From positions 11,047,395 to 11,111,394 of the forward strand of contig NC_065878.1 in assembly GCF_933775445.1 (NCBI RefSeq): DNA of 64,000 nucleotides. Direction: 5' to 3'. Under the pieces are notes generated by a model, which was not told the DNA's origin, did no database searches, and worked only from the letters and a program-made list of their open reading frames with translations. Positions 23,110 to 34,262 of this stretch are shown in pieces. The DNA is from Argentina anserina. Taxonomy: Eukaryota > Streptophyta > Magnoliopsida > Rosales > Rosaceae. The stretch's first letter is position 1. Every line of letters starts with the position of its first letter. The translations under genes and the position numbers were made by a program.

Positions 23110-26060
23110 CATCCCGCATATCCAAAAAGTCCACGGAGGCCCCGTAAGCCCGATGGACTTTTACCCGACCTAACTCGCGAGAAAACCCGCCAAATCCCGC
23201 TTCCGTGGGTAGAGAACCGGGCTTATATTAGATGTGTGAAACCTGGCCCGGCCAGTAAATACCACCAAATAATAAAATATTATACATACATATTTTATTA
23301 GGTTTAGAATAAAACTATTGCATTATGAAGTAACTATATGAAGAAAACTTCTCGGGATCGATCGACACTAGCCGATATGATTGGTATATATATTTAGTGA
23401 CCATGGAAAAATTTCATCCAATTCGGACATCGTTTAACCGTCAAAATTTCTGGTAAACAAAAAACAACACTAATATGTCATAAATGAAAACCCATTACTA
23501 AAATGCGAACACCGAAAGCCGTTTGCATATTTGAAATCATCTAATTTTTATCACCGATTGTGTGCGGTCGCTCCAGGGAAACTCATTTGGCAAAGCTCGG
23601 TCAATGGGGATTTTAATATATCAAAATGTCTCTTTTTTGTGTGACCGTAGATACGGATGGTCAAACAATGTCTAAAACGAATGAAATTTTTACGGGTTCC
23701 CTAAATATATATACTCATCACATTTGCTGGTATCAATCGACCATATTTCAAATTGGAGTTATCATCGCCATAGTGTCCACTAATATATCATAAACTTTAT
23801 ATTAGGTTTATAATAAAACTATCGCATTATGAAGCAACTATTTGAAAGAAACTTCTCGGGATCGATCGACACCAGCCGATGTGATTGGTATATATATTTA
23901 GTAACCCTGTAAAAAATTTATCCAATTCAGACCTCGTTTAACCGTCGAGATTTTTGATAAATCAAAAATACTACTAATATGCCCTAAAGGATGGCCTAAT
24001 ACAAATATGCGAACGCCGAAAGCCGTTTGCATATCTGAAATCACCTAATTTTTATTACCAATCGTGCGCGGTCGCACAAAAGAAATCCATTTGGCAAAGC
24101 CCCAGTCAATGGGGTTTCAATATGTCAAACGCCTCTTTTTTAGTTGACCGTATGTACGAACGGTCAAACCATGTCCAAAACGGATGAAATTTTTACGGGG
24201 TCTCTAAATATATATACCGATCACATCTACTAGTGTTGATCGACCATATTTCAAACTGGAGTTAGCGATCACCTAAGTGTTCACTAATGTATCATAACCT
24301 TTATATTAGGTTTTAGAATAAAACTATCACATTATTAAGCGACTATATGAAAGAAAGTTATCGAGATCGACGACACCAGCCGATGTGATTGGTATATATA
24401 TTTAGTAACCCTGTCAAAATTTCATCCAATTCGGATCTCGTTTGACCGTCAAAATTTTTGGTAAATCGAAAACACCACTAATATGCCCTAAGGGATGACC
24501 TATTACAAATATGCGAACGCCAAAAGCCGTTTGCATATCTGAGATCACCTAATTTTTGTTACCTATCGTACGCGGTCGCACTGAAGAAATCCATTTAACA
24601 AAGCCCCGGTCAATGAGGTTTCAATATGTCAAAACGCCTCTTTTTTAGTTGACCGTATGTACGAACGGTCAAACTATGTCTATAACAGACGAAATTTTTA
24701 CGGGATCCCTAAATATATATACCAATCACATCTTCTAGTGTCGATCAACTATATTTTGAACTGGAGTTGGCGATCGCCTAAATGTCCACTAGTGTATCTT
24801 AACCTTTATATTAGGTTTAGAATAAAACTATTGCATTACGAAGCGACTATATGAATGAAACTTATCGGGATCGATCAACAACAGCCGATGTGATCGGTAT
24901 ATATATTGAGTTACCATGTAAAATTTTCATCCAATTCGGACCTCGTTTGACCGTTGGAATTTTCGGTAAATCGAAAACACCACTAATATGCCCTAAGGGA
25001 GAACATATTACAAATATGCGAACGTCGAAAGCCGTTTGCATATCTGAAATACATTTTTATTACCTATCGTGCGCGGTCGCACTGAAAAAATCCATTTTGC
25101 AAAGTCTCAGTCAATGAGGCTTCAATATGTCAAAACGCCTCTTTTTTAGTTGACCGTTAGTACGAACGGTCAAACCATGTCCAAAACAGACGAAATTTTT
25201 ACAAGGTCCCTAAATATATATACCGATCACATATGCTGGTGTCGATCGACCATATTTCGAAGTGGAGTTGTTGATCGCCGAAGTGTCCACTAATGTATCA
25301 TAACCTTTGTATTAAGTTTATAATAAAACTTCAGTTCCAAAAAAAAAGAAAAAAAGTTTATAATAAAACTATCCCATTATGAAGCGACTATATGAAGAAA
25401 ACTTCTCGGAAACGACCGACACCATCCGATGTGATCAGTATATATATTTAGTGACCATTTTAAAATTTTATCCAATTCAGAACTCGTTTTACCGTCGAAA
25501 TTTTTGGTAAACCAAAAACAACACTAATATGTCCTAAGGGGGACTAATTACCAAGATGCGAATGCGGAAAGTTGTTTACATGTTTGAAATCACCTAATTT
25601 TTTTCACCGATCGTGCGTGGTCGCAACGAGGAAACTCATTTGGCAAAGCCTCGGTCAATGAGGTTTTATTATGTTAAAACGCCTCTTTTTGGTTCACCGT
25701 AGGTACGAACAGTCAAACCATGTTCAAAACGGATGAAATTTTTATAGGGTTCCTAAATATATATATCGATCATATCGGCTGGTGTCGATCGACAATATTT
25801 CGAAACTAGAATTTATTTGCGACTTTTTTTTTAGAATATTTTCTATTAATTCTTTTATTGTTTCAAACCCTTAAATTAGAATATTATGTTTTTTTTTCTA
25901 ATACAAGTCCGCAAGGCCCGACTCGGCCCGACCCATAAAAGCCCGCAAGGCCCGCTTTACGTGGCGGGCTCAGATCTTCATATTTGTGAAAATACCCGGC
26001 CCGGCCCGACCCGTCACTTATTTAAATGTACTAAGGCCCGGCCCGGCCCGTTGACGAGCT
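23110..26060. mobile_element. Insertion inside the GT31 pseudogene, made mostly of a tandem array
   Basis: The reading frame of the GT31 gene leaves the family pattern after the DxD motif near 23100 and returns near 26065. The intervening ~2.95 kb has GC-rich edges full of CCCGGCCCG-type motifs (about 23130-23260 and 25905-26050) and an AT-rich tandem array between them. The right edge reads TAGAGCTCGTCAACGGGCC on the minus strand, which resembles ends of some plant hAT-like elements. I could not fix exact ends or a target duplication, so the class is open. Confidence 0.6.
23280..25810. repeat. Five-copy tandem array, unit ~504 bp, each unit quasi-palindromic
   Basis: The anchor AATAAAACTAT recurs at 23308, 23812, 24317, 24821 and 25362, giving periods of 504, 505, 504 and about 501 plus a 40-bp local duplication. 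Within each unit an arm such as GATCGATCGACACCAGCCGA continuing through TGGTATATATATTTAG and TTTGACCGTC is followed about 250 bp later by its imperfect reverse complement (for example 23860-23965 against 24160-24245). Each unit could fold into a long hairpin of about 85-100 bp. No ORF spans the units. Confidence 0.9.
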
Positions 26061-26514
26061 CTATGCCTGGTCACTCAAGGGACTGCCTAGGGCGGATTTG
26101 TACTGTGGATTTGTTATCCCTTGTGCTAGCATGAATCCTTTGCCCAGTACATGACCGGAATGAGGTTCTTGTTGTCGTGGGATTTGGTGGAGTGGATTGG
26201 AAGCTGTGAAATTCCAAAGAAGAATGTGGTTGGTCCCGAGGATAAGTTGGTCAGAAATGGTTGAAGATGGGGCACAAGGCGAAGAATAAGTTTAGCAACA
26301 ACCCGGCGATGTATGATTATCCAAGAACAAATAGGAGGTGCTCGCATGAGCTTATCCCAAAGACGGTGGCAGTTCATAGGCTGAAGAGGTGGGAACAATG
26401 GCTGCGCGTGCTGGAATATTTTAATGTAACGAAGGAATTAAAGCTCTAATTTTTAAAATTTGACCAGAACGGTTCATTCATGTGATGTTGACTATGTTCA
26501 AGTATTATACAAAG

Positions 26515-27430
26515 TAGGGCTGGGACCGGTACGGGACGGTCAAATCCCTCATACCGATATCATACCAATTTTAGATTTTGTTGTCGGTATCAATATCGGT
26601 TCGGTACTATTATTTTCAACCTCAATACCGTATTGAACCGATACCGTTCGATTTCAGTACGATTCGGTATTTTTTCAGTACCAAACTTGCAAATTCAACA
26701 AGATTTACATATGCATCATTCACAACACTATAATCAATCATGAACAGAATTCACATAAAAGATACGATTGACACACTTCACACTTTCACAAAGCTGAAAG
26801 ATATAAACTGAGAGCAGTTCCTACAACTGCATATACTTCTGTACAAATTGAGAGTTTTACACTATACAAATTCATACTTCTGCACAAACAAAGTAAACAC
26901 AAACCCAAACTCCTTTAATTTAAAACGAACACGAAGTCAAACCATAACCCAAAGAAAATAAAACCCAAAACCCAAGTTGCATATGTGATTCATACTTTCA
27001 AAGTTTCAGTTAAGAATTTGAGATTCAGTTAAGGCTTACATTTAATTTTCCCATCAAGATTCCGAGAGACGGTGATTGAGACTTAATATTGAGAGTGAAG
27101 GGTGAAGTCAATGATTGAGAGTAAAAGGCAAAGACGCAAAGTGAAAGAATGAAGTCGCGAAGTGAATAGAAGCGATGAGTTTTCGATGGAATGGGTTTGG
27201 GTATATGGGTTGTTGTGAATCCTAACCCCCCCTCCCCCCAAATATGAGTTTTTATAGTCTTAGTACGATTCGGTATCGGATCTAATGAAACCGACTCGTT
27301 CCGATTATATGCTCTCGATATCGGTATATGTTCGGTATCAGAAATTTTTACCAATTCATCCCGTCCCGTCGGAATTTGGTACGAGACGAATGGTTTCGGA
27401 CCATTTTTCTGGTACCAACTCCCATCCCTA
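26515..27430. mobile_element. Non-autonomous hAT element
   Basis: It starts TAGGGCTGGGACCGGTAC and ends ..TCCCATCCCTA, so the ends are imperfect inverted repeats (TAGGGNTGGGA). An exact 8-bp duplication ATACAAAG flanks it at 26507-26514 and 27431-27438. The ends are rich in CGGTATCGG/GGTACGG motifs, as in hAT subterminal repeats. The 0.9 kb interior is AT-rich and non-coding. It inserted about 60 bp after the stop codon of the GT31 pseudogene, probably in its old 3'UTR. Confidence 0.92.
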
Positions 27431-27444
27431 ATACAAAGTGTATC

Positions 27445-29450
27445 ATATCACACACATCCAGTGCAGCTCATACAATTTCTATGGATGTGAATTTCCGGGA
27501 TCGGGTTTGCGCGAACCTCGGCACTAGAAATTTTTTTTTAGAAAATTATTTAGTAGTACTAGATAACATTTTGAATTAACTAAAAACTCACTTTCTATAT
27601 TTCTTATACAAATTAGGACATAAGCACAAACCCAAAAATCAGTGGATCAAAACTGATTAAGTAATTAATGCAGAAATGTCCAAAATACCATTATTTTGCG
27701 AAAATTACAAAGTTGTCACTCCGAGATCTAACAAGTTTCCCTCTCCTCATTTTTTTTAGTTTTTTTTTCTGGCAAATTTAAGTTTTCCGGCTAAACCACT
27801 GACAATTTGGAGGTGTACCAATATATAAAGTTGTTTCTTACGTCATGTGTCTTTCATTTAAGTACCATATTGCATATTTTTGAGAAATTTTCAAATTTTC
27901 AAATTTTGCTCACCAAAAAACCACAGTAGCAATTATGATCTTAGTCAACAATAACAGTTAGATTATAGTTGACAGTAACAAGTAGCTTCCCAACTGACAG
28001 TAGCAACTTTTAAATCGGCAGTAGCAGTTAGTTTCATACTCGACATTAGCAGCTAGTTTCTTAGTCAACAGTAGCATATAGCTTCTTAGTCAATAATATC
28101 AGGTATACGTGTATATGTGATATGTGATATGTGGTAGTGAGAATGAATTTTGAATTCTCTTAAATGTGATGAGCTAGGGGCAAAAAAAGTAAAAAATCAT
28201 ATGACATGTGGTAGCTTGTCATTATATTGTCCTTATTTGTAACTTTTTGTTCTAATTTGCTCTATCAAATTAGGATGTGAGTTTTTGTAAACCAAATTGT
28301 TGTATGGTATTTATTAGTATTTTTTTTATTTTACTAATAATCATCTAGCTAATGATTTGATGTTTATATATTTCGCAAATTGTAGTACTTCACAAACATC
28401 CGATGTACCTCATACAATTTCTATGATTAAGTATTTTTGGGTTTGAATCTTAGCATCAGATTTTTTTTATTTTACTAATAATCATCTAATTAATGACTTG
28501 ATGTTTATATATTTTCAAATTTTAGTACATCACAAACATCCGATGTAGCTCATACAATTTCTATAGTCGAAAATTTCCAAATTTGAATTCCAGCATTCAG
28601 AAATTTTATTTTATTTTACTAATAATCATCTAATTAATGATTTGATGTTTGTTGCGAGTACAAAAATTTTGGGGGGGGGGGGGGGTCTTGTTCACGCAGC
28701 TTGTGTCCTTATGGACCGAACAACCTACACAAATCTGGGATTAAGGTCAAAGATCAGCAGTGCGCCGACCTATGATTCTCTGAAGCTTAAGTTAGAACCG
28801 AGTCAAGACTTAAGCTCGCAGTTTAAGGAGTTAGGAATATGTTACCCTTTTCAGGAGGTTTCTGCTGCTTTATAAGCGCATTTGGGGAAGTGTTGCTACC
28901 ATTTCCCGATGTGGGAGTGTTTGTACAATATATTTTTACGGCTCTGGCAAGCTACTTTGGCAGCGCCGGTGACGGTGCCTGAGTTAGAGGTGGTGCGATC
29001 TGCCATGCCGGCTCAACGCTCTGCCGTGATAAGCTAACTCCGGCCGGTCTGGCAGCCGGTATAAAGGGGAATCCTACCGGAAATTACCCTGTCCAGGAGA
29101 GGTATTAACAATCTTTATATATTTTCGCAAATTGTAGTACTTCACAAACATCCAGTGTAGCTTATACAATTTCTATGGGTTGACAATTTTCGGGTTCAAA
29201 TCCCGGCATCGGATTTTTTTATATTTTACTGATAATCATTTAATTAATGACTTGATGCTTATATATTTTGCAAATCGTAGTATGTCACAATCATCCGGTA
29301 GTTCATACAATTTCTATGGTGACAATTTCCATATTCGAATCACGGCACCTGATTTCTTTTATTTTATTTTACTAATAATCATCTAATTAATGACAAATTT
29401 TATGGTTGAGAATTTTTGGGTTTGAATCACATCACCAGAAATTTATTATT
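27445..29450 (+). repeat. Dispersed/tandem ~115-bp monomers with a tRNA-like T-arm
   Basis: Monomers lie at about 27445-27535 (just outside the long-TIR element), 28385-28490, 28500-28620, 29130-29225 and 29270-29370, with a partial copy near 29390-29450. The consensus runs ACATCCGATGTAGCTCATAC, TTTCTATGGTTGA, then TTCCGGGTTCAAATCCCGGC, a T-run, and ACTAATAATCATCTAATTAA. The best copy (about 29187-29209) can form a 5-bp stem CCGGG/CCCGG with a 7-base TTCAAAT loop, like a tRNA T-arm and box B. TAGCTCATAC about 36 bp earlier sits at a box A spacing. They look like a tRNA-derived SINE that became tandem. Activity is not shown. Confidence 0.6.
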
Positions 29451-30580
29451 TTTTCTTATCATAAAATGACATACGTATGCCTTGGCTCGTATGATTCCTT
29501 CCAGCTTACTAGCTAGTAGGAATGGCCTCGAGGAGATTTGATCTAATTTCAGCTTACTCGGTTGGAGGAGAACCCATCTCACTTCGATTTGCCTTGAGGG
29601 GATTTCACCTCACCTGTGAATATCTATATACTGATAGAAATTAGAATGAACAGGCACTGATGATTGCTTTGGTCTTTCACTCTTTTGATGATGGAGACTG
29701 GCTAGTAGGCGCAGGAGAACCAGGTGGGTTTAAGTCAGTCACTGCTTTCTACCTGGAGGAGGGTATGTGAGTGTGAGCTCTATTTTTTAAACAAACTATT
29801 TAAAAGTTTTAGATAATAATTTAATTTACAAATAACTTATTATTTAATTTTATAGAGCAAATAAAGATCAAAATTTACAAATAAGGATCAAATGATGACA
29901 AGTTACACATGTCATAAAATATTTAACTTTTTTATTCCTCTTGACCCATAGTGTTTGCTACCATCAATTGAGATGTTATCTGTTACTGTCGATTTAATAA
30001 ACTAACTGTTATTGTTGACTATAAAAACTAACTGCTACTGTCGAGTTAAAAACCAGCTACTACTATTGACTTGGAAGACACCTGCTACTGTCGACTTGGA
30101 AGGTACATGCTACTATCGATTATGAATCTAACTGCTACTGTCGACTATAAATTTAACTACTATTGTCGACTGAGAAACTAACTGTATTGTGGTTCTTGCT
30201 GAGCAAAATTCAAAAATTCAAATTTCTCAAAACATATTCAATATGATACTTAAATGAAAGCCCATGACATAAGGAACAACTTTATATATTGGCTCACCTC
30301 CAAATTGCCAGTGATTTGGCCAGAAAACTAAAATTTGCAAAAAAACAAAAACTAAAAAAAAATGAGGAGAGAGAAATTTATTAGATCTAGAAATGTTTAA
30401 TTTTCACAAAAATAATGATATTTTAGATATTTTTGTATTAATTAATTAATCAGTTTTGTTTTACTTATTCTTTAAGTTTGAGTTTATGTCCTAATTTGTA
30501 TAAGAAATATGAAAAGTGAGTTTTTAGTTAATTCAAATATGGTTTAGTACCATTAAGAAATTTTCTAAATGTACTCTTTT
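27525..30580. mobile_element. Foldback/MULE-like element with ~750-bp terminal inverted repeats
   Basis: The left arm (about 27530-28285) is the reverse complement of the right arm (about 29800-30575). Matching points include GAATTAACTAAAAACTCAC, TTAGGACATAAGCACAAACC-like sequence, CCAATATATAAAGTTGTT and TGACATGTG..CTTGTCAT. Each arm holds a minisatellite of 25-30 bp units (GTCGACAGTAGCAGTTAG with variants). The middle holds tRNA-like monomers and a probable solo LTR. No transposase is visible. Exact ends and target duplication could not be fixed because the homology fades in T-rich sequence (TTTAGAAAATT on both sides). Very long inverted arms suggest a Mutator-like or foldback class. Confidence 0.75.
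28650..29110 (+). mobile_element. Probable solo LTR inserted in the repeat monomers
   Basis: The insert interrupts one ~115-bp monomer, which resumes after it. It begins TGTTGCGAGTAC, ends GGTATTAACA (TG..CA), and is flanked by ATGTT and ATCTT (5 bp, one mismatch). It contains a run of 15 G at 28671-28685 and TATAAA-like sequence (near 29058). No coding domain is recognised, and the open frame in it depends on the G-run. Confidence 0.55.
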
Positions 30581-31229
30581 TCTTTCAAAGGTCAGTGGAC
30601 TCGATCATGGATAGCAAATCATCTAAGAGCATCTGCACCGGCGAGCAGATCAGCCCGGTGCTCGAGTAGGAGGTAGGACCACTGGGTTTGCTCGAGAAAA
30701 CCCAGATTCGAGCTCGCACCGGCTCCTTTTTTTTTCTGTTAACCGCGTGCAATGCACGCATGAAAAAAAAAAGACCAATGAATGAGTGACACGTGGCTTA
30801 ACGGTTGGGCAATCAAACTCCAACGGTTTAATAAATCTGGGTTTTCCATTTGAATCAGAATTTTTGATCCAACGGTCAGAATTCATAGGCAACAACTACT
30901 ATTTGATCAGAACGGAAATAAACCCAAAAAATAGTAAAAATTCCCAAAAATTTCAAAACTCTCCAAAATATTTGCCTATAAATACTACTTCAATTTTAGA
31001 TCAACACACCAATTTGTACACAACAAATTTCATATCTTCTTCCATCTCCTCTCTCATTTCGTTTAGCATTTTATTTCCAAAACAATAAGCTCTCATTGGC
31101 TTCCTTCCGAAGATTTACAAATGTGTATCTCTTTTATTCGTCATAGCGTTGATGAATACGACGGTAACAAATAAAAGAGAGAGAAATTGTGGCAGAAAAT
31201 TTATGCCGATTATATGCAAAATTGGGTGC

Positions 31230-32119
31230 TAGCACAGAGTGAGAAACCTCCGAAAGATCAAGGACCCAAATCGCGATTGCTTCTCACTACAACAAGTTCA
31301 AGCTATTCTTGCAAAAATGGGGCGAATGTTTGGCGGCGGCACTTCGTTAATGGATGAAGTAAGTTTACATTGTTTTATCATATATTATAATTTTATTCGA
31401 TTATATATATAATTAAATTATGTAATTTTTATATCTAATTTCTTTAAATATGTAGCATTGTTTACATTATTTGTTTTAATATATCTAATTTGGTTACATT
31501 ATTTGTTTTATCCAATTTGTTTAAATTATGTAATTAAATATGTACCTAATATAAGTTTTTCATTAGGAACGACAAGCTCAATCATGTTACTATAATGCCA
31601 AGAAGAAAAAGTTTACACACTTTGAATATTGGGAAATGGTTAAGGATCATTCATCTTTTGTTACGGTGCTACCTACTACTCCATTTTCATATGTAAATAG
31701 TTACGATGCTACTCCTTCCGCAACTGAATCATCTCCAACCATCAATTTGGATGACGACCAAGTGAATGAGACACCTCAAAGCAACACGGCAGCTTCCTCG
31801 AGTCCACCTAGACCAATGGGAACCAAGGCGGCAAGGGAAGCTAGGCACCAAAAGAAACATGTAAGACTCCTATTGAGGAACGAGATGAGGTTTCGCATAC
31901 CATTGCAAGTGACTAAGCATCATGGCACGCCAAGAGGCTAGCGCATAATGAAAGTGAGCTTAATTATTACGTGGAGTACATAGACATTCAAAAGTGGAAG
32001 GAAGCAAGGGCGGAAGAAGAGTTACGATTGAAGAAACAAGAGGATGACACAAGGATCATGACAATGAATTTGGAGGCTATGACTCTAATCTCGAAAAATA
32101 TTTTACCAAGAGGGACCTA
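31230..32119 (+). pseudogene. PIF/Harbinger ORF1 (Myb/SANT-like, NAM-associated C-terminal domain)
   Basis: ORF1 proteins of PIF elements bind the element's DNA and help the transposase. Visible pieces are LAKMGRMFGGGTSLMDE before an intron-like AT-rich gap (about 31360-31566), then KKKFTHFEYWEMVKDHSSF, NLDDDQVNETPQSN, SSPPRPMGTKAAREARHQKK and further on ELNYYVEYIDIQKWKEARAE and EELRLKKQEDDTRIMTMNLE. The P..G.K.AK..R.K pattern and the later lysine/glutamate-rich coiled segment match the NAM-associated C-terminal domain found in many plant ORF1 proteins. A frameshift or missed intron separates the two last blocks near 31885-31945. Confidence 0.75.
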
Positions 32120-32439
32120 GAAATTCTTAATGAATGAGGAGCTAGTCAAGATCAACCTAGCGATGAAACATATTCGGATTGTTATCACCCAAGTCACCCA
32201 AGCCGCGTCCTATTTCCATGATAGTTATATTATTGTACTAAATTTAAATTTTATGTAATTTAAATTTTATGCAATGTAAATTTTATGTAATTTTAATTTT
32301 TTGAGAAATAAAAATGCAATTTATTTATTAAGATGAAATTGAAATACACATTCAATTTAAACATACACTTAAATTTAAACACATACTTAAATTAAACACA
32401 TACGAGCTTAATAATTAAATACAAACGGAATGAAAACAC

Positions 32440-33713
32440 ATAATAAAACAAATTTAGAGTACTTCTCCATTTTCTACCCTCCAAATGTGTTTCATCAAGT
32501 CTTTCTGAGTTCTCTATGGATGTAAACGGATTCGAGATCGGTAACACGGTCGTGAAACCGTTGTATATTGGCTCCATCTCTACTGATTGGCTTAAAACGT
32601 ATTCGATTCCCTCATACATCCACCGGCCCATCATAAACCCGGAAAGTCCTCAATGGGTTTTGCAAGTCTTCTTCTTCCTCATATTATTCCTCCTCATCCT
32701 CCACGTACTCTTCCTCAACAATCATGTTATGCAATATATGCAAGCTAACATGATGGTAGTCAATACCGATTTGTGCTGCATTGTACAACTGTGACGTATA
32801 ATTGCCCATCGAGATTGCAAGATGTCAAAGACCCTCTCCACATCTTTCCGGTATGCCTCCTGTTTCTTTGCAAAGAACTTATCTTGTGGCGTCTGGAGAT
32901 TGGGAATTGTTTTGACAAATGTAGAGTGCATTGGATATATTTAGTCAGCCAGATAATAAGCTTTTGAGTACCTCTGTCCGTGGACTTTGTAAATGGCAGT
33001 TGGGTCTCTTTCGACAAAGATCTCTGAGAACACATTCGATAGGTGAAGCACGTTAATGTCATTTTTAGCTCCAGGACACCCAAAGAAATTGTGGCATATC
33101 CACGTATCATAGGAGGCCACGACCTCTAAGATAACCGTTGGGCGACCATTTCGACCCCAGTATGACCCTTGATAGGCGGTTGGCCAGTTATTCCACTCCT
33201 AGTGCATGCAGTCGGTGCTTCCAATCATACCTGGAAAGCCTCAGCGTTCGTCTTTAGCTAGTAGTCGTATGAGGTCTGCCGGTGTTAGTCTATAGAGGTA
33301 TGTTGGACCATAGAGGTGAACCACTTGCCTACAAAACTCCTTCATACAATGGAGGGTAGTCGATTCCCCCATCCTTGTAATTTCACTACATTGATTTGCA
33401 GCTGGCCCGTATGCCAGCATTTGTAGAGTCCCGATTATCTTTTGTTGGGGAAGTAACCCTAGCAAACCAGTGGCGTCTTCTCTTTGGTGCCAAGATTGGT
33501 CGTGATTGCAGAGGTTCGTTCTGATAATATTGAATCGATCTCTGTACCTCCGATGAAAGTCTTGTGAGTTAAAGATTGGACGTTCAATGAAGTAATCTTC
33601 CATGAGATTATGTCCCCTAGATAGCATCTGACGTGGCTTATTCGGTTTTTTACCGCGACGTGAACCGCTTGGCCGGCTGGTTCATCGTCGTGTAGTGCTT
33701 CCGCCATGACCAC
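32440..33713 (-). pseudogene. PIF/Harbinger DDE transposase (HARBI1/ALP1-like), inactivated
   Basis: On the minus strand the pieces follow the usual order: FIERPIFNSQDFHRRYRDRF, DATGLLGLLPQQKIIGTLQM, LAYGPAANQ, TPADLIRLL, then past a TGA GFPGMIGSTDCMH, PTVILEVVASYDTWICHNFF, GCPGAKNDINVL, YYLAD and KDVERVFDILQSRWAII. The Asp of STDCMH, the Asp of KNDINVL and the Glu of KDVERVF fit the DDE triad. Stops (TGA after LAKDER, TAG after CMH, TAA after YYLAD) and a late stop near 32731 show it cannot make a full enzyme. Confidence 0.9.
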
Positions 33714-34262
33714 CTGATTGACGAATGATTACTCTATATGGTCATCCTCTTCTTGTTGACGTTGTCTCCGCCTGAAAAAATTGTGAAAGCTGAAAGAATT
33801 CATTGGTGCATGAACAAGAAAATGCCGCTAAGTGTTTAGATAAAATGATCCTAAATCTGTTCTGATTCTTCAAAATCATGTGAGTATAGAATGAGTGATA
33901 TTAGACAATTTATAGCTAATTGGTCGAAAATCTCTCCGGAAATCTGGTCCAATTATTTTCCAACAATGACATGTGGCAGTGACACATGTCAATTCTCTAT
34001 TAGTTGGAAATCTATCGGAAATCTTGTATAATATAGAGTCGATAACGATACGTGGCACATTATTATTGATTGTAAATATATTCGGTATTTTTTTAATCAT
34101 TTCACAATAAGACAAAATTGAATTGCTCAAACATATTGTGAATGAGTGTGGAAAAATCGATTTGCTTGAGCAAATTTTAAAATCGATTTGTTTGAAGCAA
34201 AATTTGCTTCCGAACCCATCATTTGCTTGAGTAAACCCATTTTATGAGTGCAGATACTCTAA

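Larger units (their letters stand above)
22608..26449 (+). pseudogene. GT31 beta-1,3-galactosyltransferase-like pseudogene, split by a ~3 kb insertion
   Basis: The 5' half (22608 to about 23103) starts MRNKAEEQVRSPNYITLS, shifts frame into a membrane anchor (IISLLLFIIFFHVQVL), and continues NQTQFNLMIGILTRAHNYDR, HFLRLVYGIQSS and VDVKFVF-like sequence to KYDYIMKADDDVFI. The last part holds the DxD metal-binding motif of GT31 enzymes. The 3' half (about 26065-26449) resumes with SLKGLPRADLYCGFVIPC, then MRFLLSWDLVEWI, VVGPEDKL and MGHKAKNKFSNN, ending KELKL and TAA. This is the usual tail of this type II Golgi enzyme family. The 3' half has two further 1-base frameshifts (near 26138 and 26252). 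With a membrane-anchor frameshift, the insertion and these breaks, the gene is dead. Single-exon structure fits this family. Confidence 0.87.
30627..34259. mobile_element. PIF/Harbinger transposon, full length, inactivated
   Basis: The ends GAGCATCTGCACCG (30627) and, on the other strand, GAGTATCTGCACTC (from 34259) are inverted repeats. Both sides carry TAA (30624-30626 and 34260-34262), the 3-bp TAA/TTA target of PIF/Harbinger elements. Inside are the two expected genes in divergent strand arrangement: an ORF1 (SANT/NAM-associated type) on plus and a DDE transposase on minus. Both carry stops or shifts, so the copy is dead. Confidence 0.95.

Noticed and set aside
28642..28875. 77-codon frame with a glycine run
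   Set aside because: The glycine run is the 15-G tract in a probable solo LTR; no domain and no start context.
29140..29230. A tRNA gene
   Set aside because: Only the T-arm and a rough box A are present; no acceptor stem or anticodon arm can be built, so it is at best a tRNA-derived repeat.
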